Counted from the first letter of the stretch, positions 21,316-33,299 are shown. The stretch: 64,000 nt of DNA from Sabellastarte sp. h YS-2021 (GCA_964017235.1 OZ024935.1:92069207-92133206); one strand, 5' to 3'. Notes: generated by a model not told the origin, from the letters alone. A program made the numbers and translations.

Positions 21316-24300
21316 ATGTTGAGACTAATTCTGTGCAGTATACTGGTGCTGATGGTTGTCCAGCACTGTTCAATGCTGGTGGCGTACAGGAAGCCAAAAG
21401 ATAACAGCAAGGATGCCTTGATGGAAAACTTCTGGAATTATTTCAATGGAAAAGTTAGTAACTATGTACTGTATCAGTTGAAATTTTCACTAGGCATTAA
21501 TTTAATTATATTAGCTAATGAGTTTGGAAAGTGAAAATTAATTCTTAATGAATATTTAAAGCTGTATTAATATCTTAAGTAGAAATAAGATTATCATTAT
21601 TGAAAAAAAATGTAGTGAATTAGGAATTTGTGAAATTTTTGTTTGTTACCATTCATTCCTTATGAAATACATTGTAATTAACACATTTAGTTTATTAGTT
21701 TATTCAGTGTTTCACATCAGGCCTAATTGTGACAGACATTGCAGGGCAGAAGCTTTCCAACATAAGGTCAGGCCGGTATTTGAACTATGATCTCCAAGGT
21801 GTTTGCCGTTTGTTGGCAGTTTACAGTACAGAACCTTGAAGAGCTGTATGTACTAGTTTCCTTTGCCCTTCCACCTACCCTTCACAATATATCTGATAAG
21901 GTAATGGGCGTAAAACACAAAGTAAATCTACTTACAAACTGGTAGATAAAAGCATACTAGGGGGCCACGGTGACAGAGTGGTAACACTCTAGCCTACCAC
22001 CTCTGAGGCTGGGGTTCTGTTCCCAGCACACCATCAAGTGGGAAAGCTGGTAGTTGCTTGCTGTTGGTCGGCAGATTACAGTACAGAACCCTGATGAACT
22101 GTATGTACTGGTTTCCTCTGCCCTTCCAACTACCTGCCGTGATATGACCTGTATAGTGTTGAAAGCGACGTAAAACTCCAAATAAATAAAATAAAAGCAT
22201 ACAGGTTATACATAAATGACTGTCCAGAGGAGGTAAATGGCTGACCTTGACTATGTAGTAGTGCATTCTACAGAGGAACCTTTTTTCCCTGAGAGAAGTA
22301 TTATTACTTTCTTCCTCAGTATAAATATTGAATACAGTGCTACTATGCAACCCATAAATATGTTAAATACATCATTATCAAAGTATTTTTACGGACACCA
22401 AGCTCACACTTTTCTCAGATAAATGCAAAAGAAGTAAGTAGTGGAGGTTGAAAATCGCAAATTTTAAACATTGAAATATACCCTTGTGGTTTTGAATTTT
22501 TATGTATATTCTACAGGACCTCGATAAAGAATTCACTCTCGATGAAAATATGAAGAAATTACTGGCTGAGTAAGTATTTTCCTGTTTTAATATTACTTGA
22601 TGACAAAATTTTGATATTAACAGTAACATATGTATTAGAGTAGCCTTGCTTTATGCTGAAATGTGCACCAAAAGCCTTTCAAACAAACACAGAAAGGTTG
22701 ACTATTCACTACTACATGTTGAGAGATCTTAGCTCATCAAACAGAGCCTGTTAACAGTATGTAAATGTAAAAAAGTTAGTGTAAACAAGAATACATTATA
22801 TAAACTGAAACTTTAGTTTGTAAACCGAAACTCACCTCCCCCCTCCTTCCTCCGACTTACTTTATTTATTTATTTGGGGTTTTACGTCGCTTTCAACACT
22901 GTACATGTCATATCACGACGGGTAGTTGGAAGGGCAGAGGAAACCAGTACATGCAGTTCGTCAGGGTTCTGTACTGTAAACTGCTGACCAATGGCAAACA
23001 ACTACCAGTTTTCCCACTTGAGGCAGTGCTGGGAACAGAACCCCAGCCTCAGAGGTGGGAGGCTAGAGTGTTACTGAAACTCACCCCCTCCCTTCCTCCG
23101 ACTTACCAACAAACTTGAGTTTTAATTAACACTAATAATTGAGTGAATTGGCATGATGATTTTGAATACGCCTCACATTAGAAAGATATACATATATATG
23201 TACATATGTTCTGTACAAGCTAAGATCATGTACAAGCTGCAGTTTATTGTAACAAAACTTTGCACTACGGACATACTGTGATTGATTGAATGATTAAAGT
23301 TTAGTACCTTGTTTTGACCATATTGTGACGGCACCACCATTTAGGTGATCATCTGTGTCAGTAAGTTTCTGTCCATACCTGGCACAGAACTGAGACGGTC
23401 ACCCCTCCAAGTACTAACCAAGTCCAGTGCTGCTTAACTTCAGTGTTCAGGTGGGAACGGGTCAAGATACACCACATACGTAGATAAGGACCTGCAGTGA
23501 GATAATCTGAACTGCTATAATAATTGTAAAGCTCCAACTTTGGCAAACTAAAGTTTATTTTCATTTTACCAGACTGCAGTCTTCTTTATATGTGGCTCAA
23601 TTGCTACATAGGAACTCGTCTCTGCTATTGCTACTATCTTATTATCACCACTGTTATCTTTGTTATTTACAGTTATGAGAACCAGCTTAGATTGAAGACA
23701 AGATCTGAAGATTGTAAGTAATAATTGCTTTGTTTAAGTTCATCTCTAAGATTATAAAAATGCTACATATTGAGATTGCTGTTACATGTATATTTCTACT
23801 AATCAACAACAGCGAAAAAATACAATCAAAATATAAACAAATGATTTTGATGTTTTCTCCATTCATAGAATTAACAAGGCCAAAAAATCTTTCAGTGTAC
23901 AAAATGCCTGGGCTGCAATGCCATCTGAGACATGAGTAGTGCTATGAGAGTAATGAAAATCTGGTGACAAAATCAAACTCCAAGTCACAAATATCCTACA
24001 TCTGGCCTTGATGGTGACCCATCCAAGTACTAACATGTGATGAGACCGGCACTGGTCATGCCATGTCGCAATTTATGAAACTCCGATGACAAAAAAATTA
24101 AAAATAAATGTCATATCTGACTATTTATTTTACCAGTTGTCACACAAGAGGAGCTGGATGAGGCAGTTGCCACTCTGACTTCAATGATTGATGTGCTGAG
24201 TGTACAGCTAATGAGTCTGGGCAGTGAAGTGGATGAGATAAAGAACAACAGGGTGAAGAGATGTAAGTCAGTTGCAGAGAATGAACTGTTCTATTGTCCA

Positions 24301-26512
24301 TCACTTGCTGTGATGTGACCGGTATAGGGGGACATACGGAGTGGGATGCATATATTTTTTGTACGCAACAGCCCCACCTGATCATGGATAATAAGTGTTA
24401 ATAACTTCGATTTTTCACCTATATCTTAGAAACTATATAACCTACAAATATGTATTATATATTATTAGAAAGGTATTTTAACAGCACTTTTGATCATTTT
24501 GTTTGCATAAAAATCCATAAAGAAATGTTTGAGAAATTGCAAGTTATAGAATGAGGCTTTTATATTCACTCGTGGGCCTGTATATATGACAAGCATTTTC
24601 ACATACTCTTTAAATATGAATTTGTAAAATGGTGGATAATAAAAGTAAAACAGCCCTCATCAGATATATACAAAATAAAAGATGGACAGACACCAGGCAG
24701 ATACTAGAAAAATGTATCATAAATGAAAAGGACAATATGAGTGTGTAGCACGAGTATTATAGTATTAACCTTCATGAGTGAATACAAAATCAGTAGAAAG
24801 TAGTTTGAAAAATATATTTTGATAATATTTTGGTATTCAGGTACGAGTACTTTTTACAAATGTGGTCAATAGTTGTGGAGAAATTGTTAACAGAGACAGA
24901 CTAACAAACGCACCCAGAGTAACAACTCCTTGCTGGAGGTAACAAATTAACAGAAATATCCATAACAACACACTTGCACAGTGTAATTCTTACAATCCAT
25001 ACCTGGGTGCAACAAACCCACAGACTTATATATAATTTAGATTCTAATACCACATGTGTAGGTAGGGATACCGTTAGTGGCTGTTTTATCACATTTCATC
25101 ACATAACTTTCTCTACCGGAGTCTTTGCTTCATCAAAGTCACTACTAAGTCAGAAAACCATAGTGGAAATGCCTTGACAAACTAACTGAAATTACTTTTG
25201 CCTTTCAAGGCCATTTCAGCATAGTTTCTAACTTAGCTTGTGTCTCTGTGGAAATAACCATTGCTGTTGACATACACTGACAAATTGGAAGTACAGTTCA
25301 TGGTTATTTTGCTTTAGAGTGTACTTGATTGAAGCGAATAAGTGCTATAAAAGTCCTGAATAGATAAGAAACATGCTGGTAATATTTGGATGGCTTGTTC
25401 CAATGTTACCTTATCAAAGGATGTTAATAAAGCTACATCACAAAGGTCCTAATACAATTTATAATTGTTGTAAAATATATACAAGAAATATTAACAAATT
25501 CCTATCTATCCCTACAGGTGAAGTGGGTACACGTTATTTGGACTGTGAGTGGTCTTGTTGTTATCTGGACCATTCCGAGGAGTGTTCATTCAGAGACTAC
25601 TACATCTTTTACCTTCAAACTGCCTTTGCAGAACCTTTTGATGAACCTCCACTCGTGAGCGTATCAGCCGTGGCCAATTGGAAGCGCTTTAGTAAGGATG
25701 TTTTTTTTAAATATATGTTACATTGCCATGGTTTGAAAGAAAAATGAAGCATTTTGAAGGACTATATTTATCATTGTTTCATTCCGAGTATTTAGGTCTG
25801 AAACCCGTCACAGCGAATAGCCGTCACGGCCAATCTGATTGCAATGATACCGCTGTAACACCACGTCATATTGAGATAGGGATGAATTTGAGATGGGTTA
25901 GGACAGGTTTGGATGAAAAGTTTGGGGGAGTCCCCGTACAAACAGGATCAGTCATGTTTACAATTTCCCGCATTATTTACTTTTTTTGGATAATTTTGTT
26001 TGCAATCCACTCTGAATTTGAAATCGGAACATCTGCCCCAGTAATCCTTCAATATGAAACCACAACTTTAGAGTGTTAACATTGGAAAAAGGAAAGTGCA
26101 TAGTACACAATGATTTGCGCAGTGATTGGAGGATGTTGGGCTCATCAGAGATTAAACTTGTAATCTAAAATGCCCTGAGGTGAAAAGGTGGCTCTGTCTG
26201 GCTGGTTTAGGTTCAGAACTGGCTCTACCAAAATTCAAAAAGGCCAAATACGTCAATAAAATGAACTAAGTTTGCATTGAGCAAAGGATGTCACTACAGG
26301 CTTATCTATATGTATATTTTTCTTCAGTTTTTTGACAATTTTGTGTGCTGTATGTTTCAGTAAATCCGGTACCAACCTACACTGCCGGGTTTTACAGCAG
26401 TCCTGCTAAACTGATCACCAACACCCACTTCAATGTGACCTTGTACTTTGACCTCTACAACTGGAGCTTCCTGCAGGAGATGTACACAGTAAGCTGGATT
26501 GCTTGCAACTGA
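21316..26512 (+). CDS. Secreted H-type lectin domain protein, copy 2 (six exons, 227 aa)
   Basis: Exons are 21316-21453, 22517-22569, 23673-23713, 24137-24262, 25518-25691 and 26361-26512, with GT..AG introns in the same phases as copy 1 (0,2,1,1,1). The product starts with a strongly hydrophobic signal peptide (MLRLILCSILVLMVV), then an acidic/basic stalk and a heptad-rich segment (residues 79-115). A furin-type RVKR follows at 116-119. A Cys module comes next at positions 120, 129, 133, 134 and 142, the same numbers as copy 1. The H-type lectin domain occupies about 150-226: FAEPFDEPPLVSVSAVANW, a GFYSSPAKLIT turn and SWIAC near the end. Sequons NVT (202) and NWS (211) are present, the latter aligned with NFS in copy 1. 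Ligand and physiological role cannot be read from sequence. The donor of exon 1 (GTTAGT) is slightly weak. Confidence 0.87.
21698..21930. repeat. Chimeric SINE remnant: reverse head joined to forward body
   Basis: The left part reads as a SINE in reverse (TTTCACATCAGGCCTAATTG). The right part from about 21797 reads forward (TTGGCAGTTTACAGTACAGA ... GCCCTTCCACCTACCC). It lies in intron 1 of lectin copy 2. Confidence 0.5.
21958..22190 (+). repeat. tRNA-derived SINE, type A, with 12-bp TSD
   Basis: Full type A copy in intron 1 of lectin copy 2, flanked by ATAAAAGCATAC at 21946-21957 and 22191-22202. Box B is mutated (GGTTCTGTTCC). Confidence 0.87.
22862..23075 (-). repeat. tRNA-derived SINE, type A
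   Basis: The plus strand shows TTATTTATTTGGGGTTTTAC, CATATCACGACGGGTAGTTG and AGAGGTGGGAGGCTAGAGTG, the exact reverse order of type A. ACTCACC(T/C)CC-like sequence flanks both sides, suggesting a duplicated target. It lies in intron 2 of lectin copy 2. Confidence 0.8.
23305..23480 (-). repeat. 5S-rRNA-derived SINE
   Basis: The plus strand has GGTCACCCCTCCAAGTACTA and GCTGCTTAACTTCAGTG, the reverse of the 5S control region, with the family tail (AGTACCTTGTTTTGACCATA) to its left. It lies in intron 2 of lectin copy 2. Confidence 0.7.
24003..24062 (-). repeat. Short 5S-SINE fragment
   Basis: Only GATGGTGACCCATCCAAGTA and a degraded neighbour survive, between lectin copy 2 exons 3 and 4. Confidence 0.45.
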
Positions 26513-26705
26513 AAGGTTGAATAGACAACAAAGATTTGCCAAAGAAGATGCAGATGATTGATTGATTGATTGGGTAATTAATTGGTTGAATGATTGATTG
26601 ATTCATTCATTGATTACTAAGAAAAGTCAATGTTCATCAATGATTTAAAATTATTATTATATTATGTGAAAAATGTCATATTTCCTCCGAAACATTTACT
26701 GTTGA

Positions 26706-26711
26706 AATAAA
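26706..26711 (+). terminator. Polyadenylation signal of lectin copy 2
   Basis: AATAAA lies about 195 nt after the stop, following a (GATT)n-rich stretch. Confidence 0.6.
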
Positions 26712-26814
26712 AACATGACTTCTGCACACTCAAGAACTTTAGTATCAGTATAAAGAGTGAAGCATTAAATTTGCTAATCCAATTAAATGGACGTAGTTAT
26801 TGGATTCTCAACTT

Positions 26815-27430
26815 TTTGATAGAACTCAAGACCTATCTGTTCAGGTCCCAACTTTCTAGGGTATTGGCCATTCTCTCCTAATGATGTCCTATTCATGATG
26901 AATCCATTTCTGCTTCTCAATTAATCGTTGTGGTCACAAAGAGCAGTGGAGGGTGTTCAGGTATATATTATTTTGATGAAATATTTATCCTACTACATTA
27001 ATATAAATATATCGAGTTTATATTTCAACATATGCATTGCTTAAATATTGTCTCATATGGTCAGTAGTCGACTAGACTACTGTAATTGCCTGTTATATGG
27101 CGTATGCAGATCCAGTGTTGCTAAACTTAAGAAACTTTACAATACTCTCTGCTGCATTGTTTACAAACTGGACACAATGAGTCATGACAGACCATATCTA
27201 GACAAACTCTGGCTTTCCATTTCATATTGTATGTATTTAAAAACAACCTTCCTTACTTTTATAGCCATCAATTTCTCCAATCTAGCAAATCAAATATAGG
27301 CATCTTGCTCATTCAAATAGACCATAAGTTTCCTCGGTCCGTCCCAAAAAGGCGATAGGCAGGTGTTATTCCCAACAGACATCCTTCAGTTTCAGGAGGC
27401 AACTCAAGACATATCTGGTCAGTTCGGCAT
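26815..27430 (+). mobile_element. LINE (CR1/Jockey-like) reverse transcriptase 3' fragments
   Basis: Translation at 27060-27250 gives SSRLDYCNCLLYG and later DRPYLDKLWL. This is the conserved tract at the end of CR1/Jockey-group reverse transcriptases (SRLDYCNSLLYG ... L-x-x-LHWLP). Near 27395-27415 the frame reads FRRQLKTYL, the usual C-terminal FK-x-x-LKTYLF motif. An earlier fragment at about 26820-26860 reads ELKTYLF, so at least two truncated copies overlap here. Frames are broken, so these are dead. Confidence 0.65.
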
Positions 27431-27808
27431 GCCCATCACAATATAAATCATCCCTCCCTGGTGGTTGTTTACTGGGTTATGACATCTTCCTATCTGTTCA
27501 GATTGGCATGCCCATCACAATATAAATCATCCCTCCCTGGTGGTTGTTTACTGGGTTATGACATCTTCCTATCTGTTCAGATTGGCATGCCCATCACAAT
27601 ATAAATCATCCCTCCCTGGTGGTTGTTTACTGGGTTATGACATCTTCCTATCTGTTCAGATTGGCATGCCCATCACAATATAAATCATCCCTCCTTGGTG
27701 GGTGTTTACTGGATTATGACATCTTCCTATCTGTTCAGATTGGCATGCCCATCACAATATAAATCATCCCTCCCTGGTGGTTGTTTACTGGGTTATGACA
27801 TCTTCCTG
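27426..27808. repeat. 79-bp tandem repeat, about 4.8 copies
   Basis: Units begin GGCATGCCCATCACAATATA at 27426, 27505, 27584, 27663 and 27742. The first four intervals are exactly 79 bp, and unit 4 differs by a few bases. The array starts directly after the LINE FRRQLKTYL motif, so the unit is probably LINE 3' sequence. No spacers are present. Confidence 0.95.
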
Positions 27809-28214
27809 GTTTAGGATGCCCCTTGTTGGATTCCAGAGGATTTTTATCAAAGTTACACTATATAAATGTTTCTATTATTTAAAGAATATAACACTTCTCT
27901 CTGGACAATATTATGTGACTTATAAAGCCCGAGGGCACGTGATATTGCCCGAGGGCCGATATGTTAGGAGAAAGAAGCTCACCAGAGAACTGTTACTGTA
28001 GTATGCTAGTAGGCTCATGTAAAAGTCACCACATCTAAGGGTACATTACATAAACTTATACTTCATTATCTGCACACAAAGTTTTCCCCAGTTACAAAGA
28101 AAAACATGAGCCTACAACAAGGCTCACATGTGATAACTGCACACATTGAAATGTACTCAGGCTTAAGCCACTGTAACATCCCATCATATGTCCACATACA
28201 TCATGGTTACAGAA

Positions 28215-29145
28215 AAAGAAATCGGCTAGTTTGCAAGGGACAATAAGCTACAAGTGCGATTTATAACAGAATATGTCGCAATGAAAATTGGCATGCACTT
28301 TATTCTCTGCATGCATGTAGTATGGCTACACTCGAATCCAAGGGAACGATGTGTACGATCCAAGGGCAAGCATGTGTTCCATGCTAGTGTTGTTAGTTCT
28401 CCCCATTTACTTGCAGGGTTTGCACATGCCGTATGATGCAGTCTTTATACCTTGCATGTAAATAAACAATCTGTGCGGCATGTAGCTAGTCGCAGTCTGT
28501 TCTTTGATGTCTGTGTAGTAACACTCTTGTTGGGGGAATTCAACTTGTTTGCATGTGCATAGATCTTCTACCCCATAAACAGGCCACTGCTGTATTTTTT
28601 CACCGAAAACTCTAACACATGCATGATGGAATGTAAGAGAAGCGTAAAGCCTCTCTTAATCCTGTCGGACATGTACGTAAGTCCTACTTACAGAGAAAAA
28701 TCAGTGAATTTGCAAGTCACACTTAAGGTACCCGTGCAATTTTATAACAGAATTTAAAGGTCGCACAGACCCCGCAATGAAAATTGACATGCACATTTTC
28801 TCTGTGTGCACACAATATGGCCATAAATGCATCCATTTCTCAAGGGTAACTTACGAGAGACTTGTGCACGTGCATTTTAACCCATTCACTCGCAGGGTTT
28901 GCACGTCCCATGTAATACACTCACATGTACCTTGCATCAATATTAACCTGCTGTGGGGCCTGTATCTAGTTGCAGTCTACTCTTTGATGTTCAAGTAGTG
29001 ACACACTTGTTGGGAAAATATACATACCTTGTTTGCATGTGCAAATCTCTCCTACCCCACTACCACACTACGTTCATGTTTTTCAACAGTATTTACAGCA
29101 CACTTATGTGTGTACACATGTACGATGGGATGTAAGAGAGGCTTA
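28215..29145. repeat. Tandem duplication, unit about 500 bp
   Basis: Paired landmarks are offset by 480-500 bp: TTTATAACAGAA (28260/28740), CGCAATGAAAATTG, GCAGGGTTTGCAC, AGTCGCAGTCTGTTCTTTGATG against AGTTGCAGTCTACTCTTTG, and GATGGAATGTAAGAGAAGCG against GATGGGATGTAAGAGAGGC. The open frames at 28254, 28777 and 29029 are not conserved between units and were dropped. Confidence 0.8.
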
Positions 29146-29673
29146 AGGGGAAATCCCCAGATATCCACAGGCAAACTGCCTCACTTCTCTTCAATTTTCA
29201 ACAAGCTAGAGGTCCTGTACAGATTCGTACATATCATTCTGCTTATACCAGTTTTTACTACAACACAGCATGAGTTGCCTGATATCTTTCCCTCTATTGC
29301 ATCCTTCATAAAGAAACCTAAGTCTTTCTTCTTTCTTAATGCATATCACCATATTATTTTTAAACCCTGCATATATGTGTTGTTTCTTATCCCAGAATTT
29401 GAAATAGGAATTTTTGAAAAGATTGTGCGCCCATAAAGTTAATCAGAATTAGAGAATTTCTATGAATGGACTTATTCAGTCAAAAAGTTAGGAAAGTTAT
29501 AGATTAAGAATTAAATTCTGATTGCATCATAAGCTGTAGCATACTAACACCTTTAGCACGTGAATATCAATGTTGCCCAATCCAAAAGAATTTACCCATA
29601 ATTAAGGCAGTCATGAGACAAACCTTTGACAAAGGAAGAGGGGTACAGGGTAGGGGAGTTCGCTGCTCTCTAA

Positions 29674-31408
29674 TGTGGGTGTTCCACCACACGACTAAGC
29701 TTCCTGATTAAGGGTTTTTTGTAATCTGTTTCAAAAATTTTTGTTTGATATTTCTCACAACTCAAACCGATTCTTATTTCCCGCCGTCAACAAAATGTCC
29801 AGTCTCAGGCTTCCTCAGGCCTCCTCAGACCCAAATTTACACAGTCCTATGTTGTCTCAGGCCTCCTGCGACCCTTAGTCCCAGGCGTCCCTAGCTTAGT
29901 CCCAGGAAGCCTGTTGTCAGTCCCCAACTCATGACAGATCTTTGAAGTTTCATGCGTGTGAACAATAATCGGTTTTATTAGTCCCAGGAAGCCTCAGAAT
30001 GTCTCAGGTTTCCTTGGACTAAGAAATCTGGGTCTGGGACTAAGCCCCGACTAAGAGAAGCCTATCCAAACTGATCCAAGCTGGCCTCCTCTGGGACTAG
30101 GTACCGATTAAGTACCGATTTTTTTCTGCATGCTTTAAACCAAAAAAGAGGCAAGGGGGGGGTCTGGGACTATATAAGCAACTGGTCTGGGACTATAATA
30201 GCTGCGAGTTGTTCAAATTCCCCTCCCAACATCCCAACACTCCCCATCCTCTACAATATACTAGGCAAGAAAAAATTGAGTCCATTGAACATCTTTTTTC
30301 AGAATGTGAAATTGTGTCACAGTTGTGGGATAATTTACAGAACTGGATTATAAATAAGCTGAGAATAAACATTATCATAAGTAAATCAATGAAAATTCTG
30401 GGATACTTAGTACATGATGTCCATTTTGGCCCCTCAACTTTGTTCTTATAACAGCAAGAAGCTATATTTTTCAGTCTTCTAGAAAAAATTGTGCATTAAA
30501 TATTTTTGCCCTCCAGTTACAGGTTAAAAAGAAATACTTAGAGCAGCAAATTCTACAAAAGATCAGTTCTAAGGAACAAATTTTTGACAGAAGATGGAAT
30601 ATATGGAACAAACTATTTGATGGTATCTAGTCCTAATATTTCCAATGATCCTTACCCGATTGTTTAAAACTAGTAAACTTATCTTTCAAGGTGTAAATTT
30701 GTCAAAGCAAGAAAGTATTCCAATGTTATTACTAATGCTGTGTATTTTCTTGTTATAATGTGTTAATTTTGGATAATTTTGTGTAAAGTTTGTGTGAAAA
30801 AATACTATCTGAAGAGAATATTATACAAGATTATGTCAGCTAGTGTATCACCTGCCGTTTCTGAATATCTACTGTATATATATACTCAAAAAAGAAATAA
30901 AAATAAAAAAAAATTCCCCTCCCAAAACATAACAGTCCAGTACAAATACTTATCACTAAAAAAGCCCAACACCCAAGCTTAAATTCCATGGGATTGGTTT
31001 AAATCTGTAATAAAAAAGTGCAACACTGACAAGAATCGGCAATCTTGGTCTGGGGAACACTGAGGAGGCCTCAGGATGCCTGAGTAAGCCGGGACTTAAT
31101 CGGGGGTTAGTCCTGGCTCAGTCCCAGGAGGCCTGAGGCGTCCTGGGACCCAGTCGGTATGTCTACAACAAAATCGTGGTTCGAACCGACCAGAAAAATG
31201 GCTTAATCGGTTCTTAGTCCCAGAACAGTCGGGGACTGTGTGGGGCCACCTGGGGCCTCCTCAGGCTTCCTGAGGCCGATCTGAACTTAATCCCAGGCTT
31301 TAATACCAATTCAGTTTTCCCGCCCATTTTACCTTTTTTTACACCGACTGTTCACGATTAAGTGTCGTGGACAGGATTGGGGCTAAGTCCTTTGGTGGAA
31401 CAGGGGCA
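29674..31408. mobile_element. Harbinger-like MITE, copy 1, carrying a nested LINE
   Basis: The left end is TGTGGGTGTTCCACCACACG and the right end is TTTGGTGGAACAGGGGCA. Reversed ends match over GTTCCACCA plus flanks. TAA occurs at 29671-29673 and 31409-31411. A 3-bp TAA duplication is the PIF/Harbinger signature. The interior has many CTTAGTCCCAGG/CCTGGGACTAAG-like inverted and direct blocks and no transposase. It is related to 48422-49140. Confidence 0.8.
30230..30910 (+). mobile_element. 5'-truncated L1/Tx1-like LINE with 15-bp TSD
   Basis: AAATTCCCCTCCCAA occurs at 30215-30229 and 30911-30925, and the insert ends in an A-rich tail. The translation begins near the reverse transcriptase C-terminus: ESIEHLFSECEIVSQLW matches the zinc-knuckle-like zf-RVT end of L1/Tx1-type ORF2. 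After one frameshift near 30450 it continues to a stop at about 30629. It is truncated and inactive, and it inserted into the MITE. Confidence 0.82.
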
Positions 31409-31974
31409 TAACGTAAATCAAACAATTTCACTCTGCTGTAACAGTGGTATAAGCTTGTAAGATCCTCACAACATGCTTAATATTGCCAATATTATTGTTA
31501 ACAATACCATATCTAAAACACACAGATATTTTAGACTGTCATAAAAATTTATGAACACTTAATATGCCACTTTTTATTGAGTGGCAAAGTACATTCTAAA
31601 ATTACACTTTCCTAATATATGTGGCTGTCCTAAAAATAGATTTCACAATTGAGTTCTGTTACTCCTGTTAATACATGATCAGGCAGACCTTACACTTTTG
31701 TCAAAATACTCACTATTGGACAATCTAAGCAGCCAATCAAAGGAAAGGTATTCCACAGAAACCTCAGAGCTCTGGAGTTGAGTACACTGTCTGCCCTATG
31801 GCTTTACTTTTGGCCTTCCATCTGTTGAAACAGCTGAATTCTAAATATAGTGGAACTTGGGAGCAGATATTGAACTTGTGACTTTTGTTCTTATTTAAAG
31901 TCAATAATAATACTGATCTTAAGTTTGTCTCTTACTCTACCCAGTTACTCCCTCTAGCTCTGCAGGGGGCGGGA

Positions 31975-31992
31975 GGGGGGGGGGGGGGGGGG
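31975..31992 (+). repeat. G homopolymer, 18 nt
   Basis: A run of G follows GGGGGCGGGA. The length is likely unstable and error-prone in assembly. Confidence 0.9.
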
Positions 31993-32394
31993 TAAAGAAA
32001 TTCTCAAAAACACTTGCTCAAAACTTATGTGAAAAATATTCAGATGGGACAATGAATACTACCGGCAATCAAAACATGAACAGAATAAATAAATTATAAT
32101 ACAATCTGATAAAAAATAATCCCATTTTTATATTTTATCACCCTAGAAGACAGAACATGAAAAATTTGCATTGATTTGTCTTTTCTCGTAATATATTTTA
32201 AAAATATGGATTGTTTTGGTAAATTTAAAAGCTCCACTAGATTTTCTAATTGGGTGGTCATAGGGGTGTTTGACACTTGCCTTTCACCTTGTAGGTTATT
32301 GAATTCTGTACTTTTATAGCGGTTTATCTCTGCAAAGCAGACTATAAGGCGCAACACCAGTATCCAATTCATAAAAAAATCATCGCCCATAGCC

Positions 32395-32560
32395 ATTGCC
32401 AAGTCCAGTATCACTGAGATGCCAGATAGAGTATATGCTGGGAAAGCCTTTTTGAAGAGATAAGATTTTAAACTTTTTCTGAGAGTTGGGGCAGAACGGA
32501 CCTCATCAGATAAGTCATACCAAACTGTGAGAGCATATAAAGCAAAGCTGTGGCCAAAGT
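32395..32560 (-). mobile_element. LINE 3'-end-like fragment
   Basis: The minus-strand translation reads VWYDLSDEVRSAPTL then LKSYLFKKAF. This fits the WN-x-LP-x-x-(L)R-x-A ... LK-x-(Y)LF-x-x-AF pattern at the C-terminus of CR1/Jockey-type polymerases. The surrounding open frames at 32094-32795 are in other frames or extend past it. The call rests on one short motif. Confidence 0.35.
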
Positions 32561-33299
32561 GTTTTTTTTATTTGTGTAATGAAGAATAGAATTGAGAAAC
32601 CTCCAAGAACCTTTCATCTGGACAGTTGTATCTTGAACTATATCTTCCACAATGAGCAGACAAAAGAGAACCAAAGTAACTGGAATGACCACTGTGAAGA
32701 TTATGAGTGTGAATTCCTGCTGGTTCCAGAAGTGTCAAAGTCCACATAAAGTTGACAATGTCCGAGGATTTCCAGTGAAAAACCTTGATACCCACTCGTA
32801 TGCACCGTCTTCCTCCACCCCCCTCAGGCAGTCATCACAAAAGAGAGGTTTATAATTGCCAAGTCCTTTCATGCAAATGTAATCACACCAGATCAAGACG
32901 TTTATGACATGCTTTTAATCGTTTTGGAGGCTCATTGAATAATGTTTTAGAACTAAAGGATTATTTTCCTTATGTTTACTTTAAAATCCACACGATGAAA
33001 GTTAATATATGTTAAATTACACCTGAGAGATATTTTCTTTTGTTAATAGTGTCCAATATTCTCCACTAATGGACAGTTGTTCCCCTCTGTAATTTTGGCC
33101 ATATATAGACACATTTTTTACACATTTCCAAGGAAACCCAGTTACATATATTTCAACTAAAATGATCGTGCAAACCTCAGAATAAACGCTAGAAATATAG
33201 GAATGAAAAGTAAGGATGTTAAATAATATCCTTAGAATTACAAATTTAGTTAGAAAATATCTTTAAAAGTACAAATTAAGGAATAGTTGTGATTTAAAT

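Noticed and set aside
25723-26079. 118-codon open frame in intron 5 of lectin copy 2
   Set aside because: Starts in exon-flanking intron sequence, no family resemblance, and not present in the paralogue.
27426-27808. CRISPR-like array
   Set aside because: Units are contiguous 79-mers without spacers in a eukaryotic context.
29029-29436. 135-codon open frame
   Set aside because: Begins inside a non-coding tandem duplication whose sister unit does not keep the frame.
32094-32414. 106-codon minus-strand open frame
   Set aside because: Overlaps and continues a LINE 3'-end fragment, with no independent coding support.
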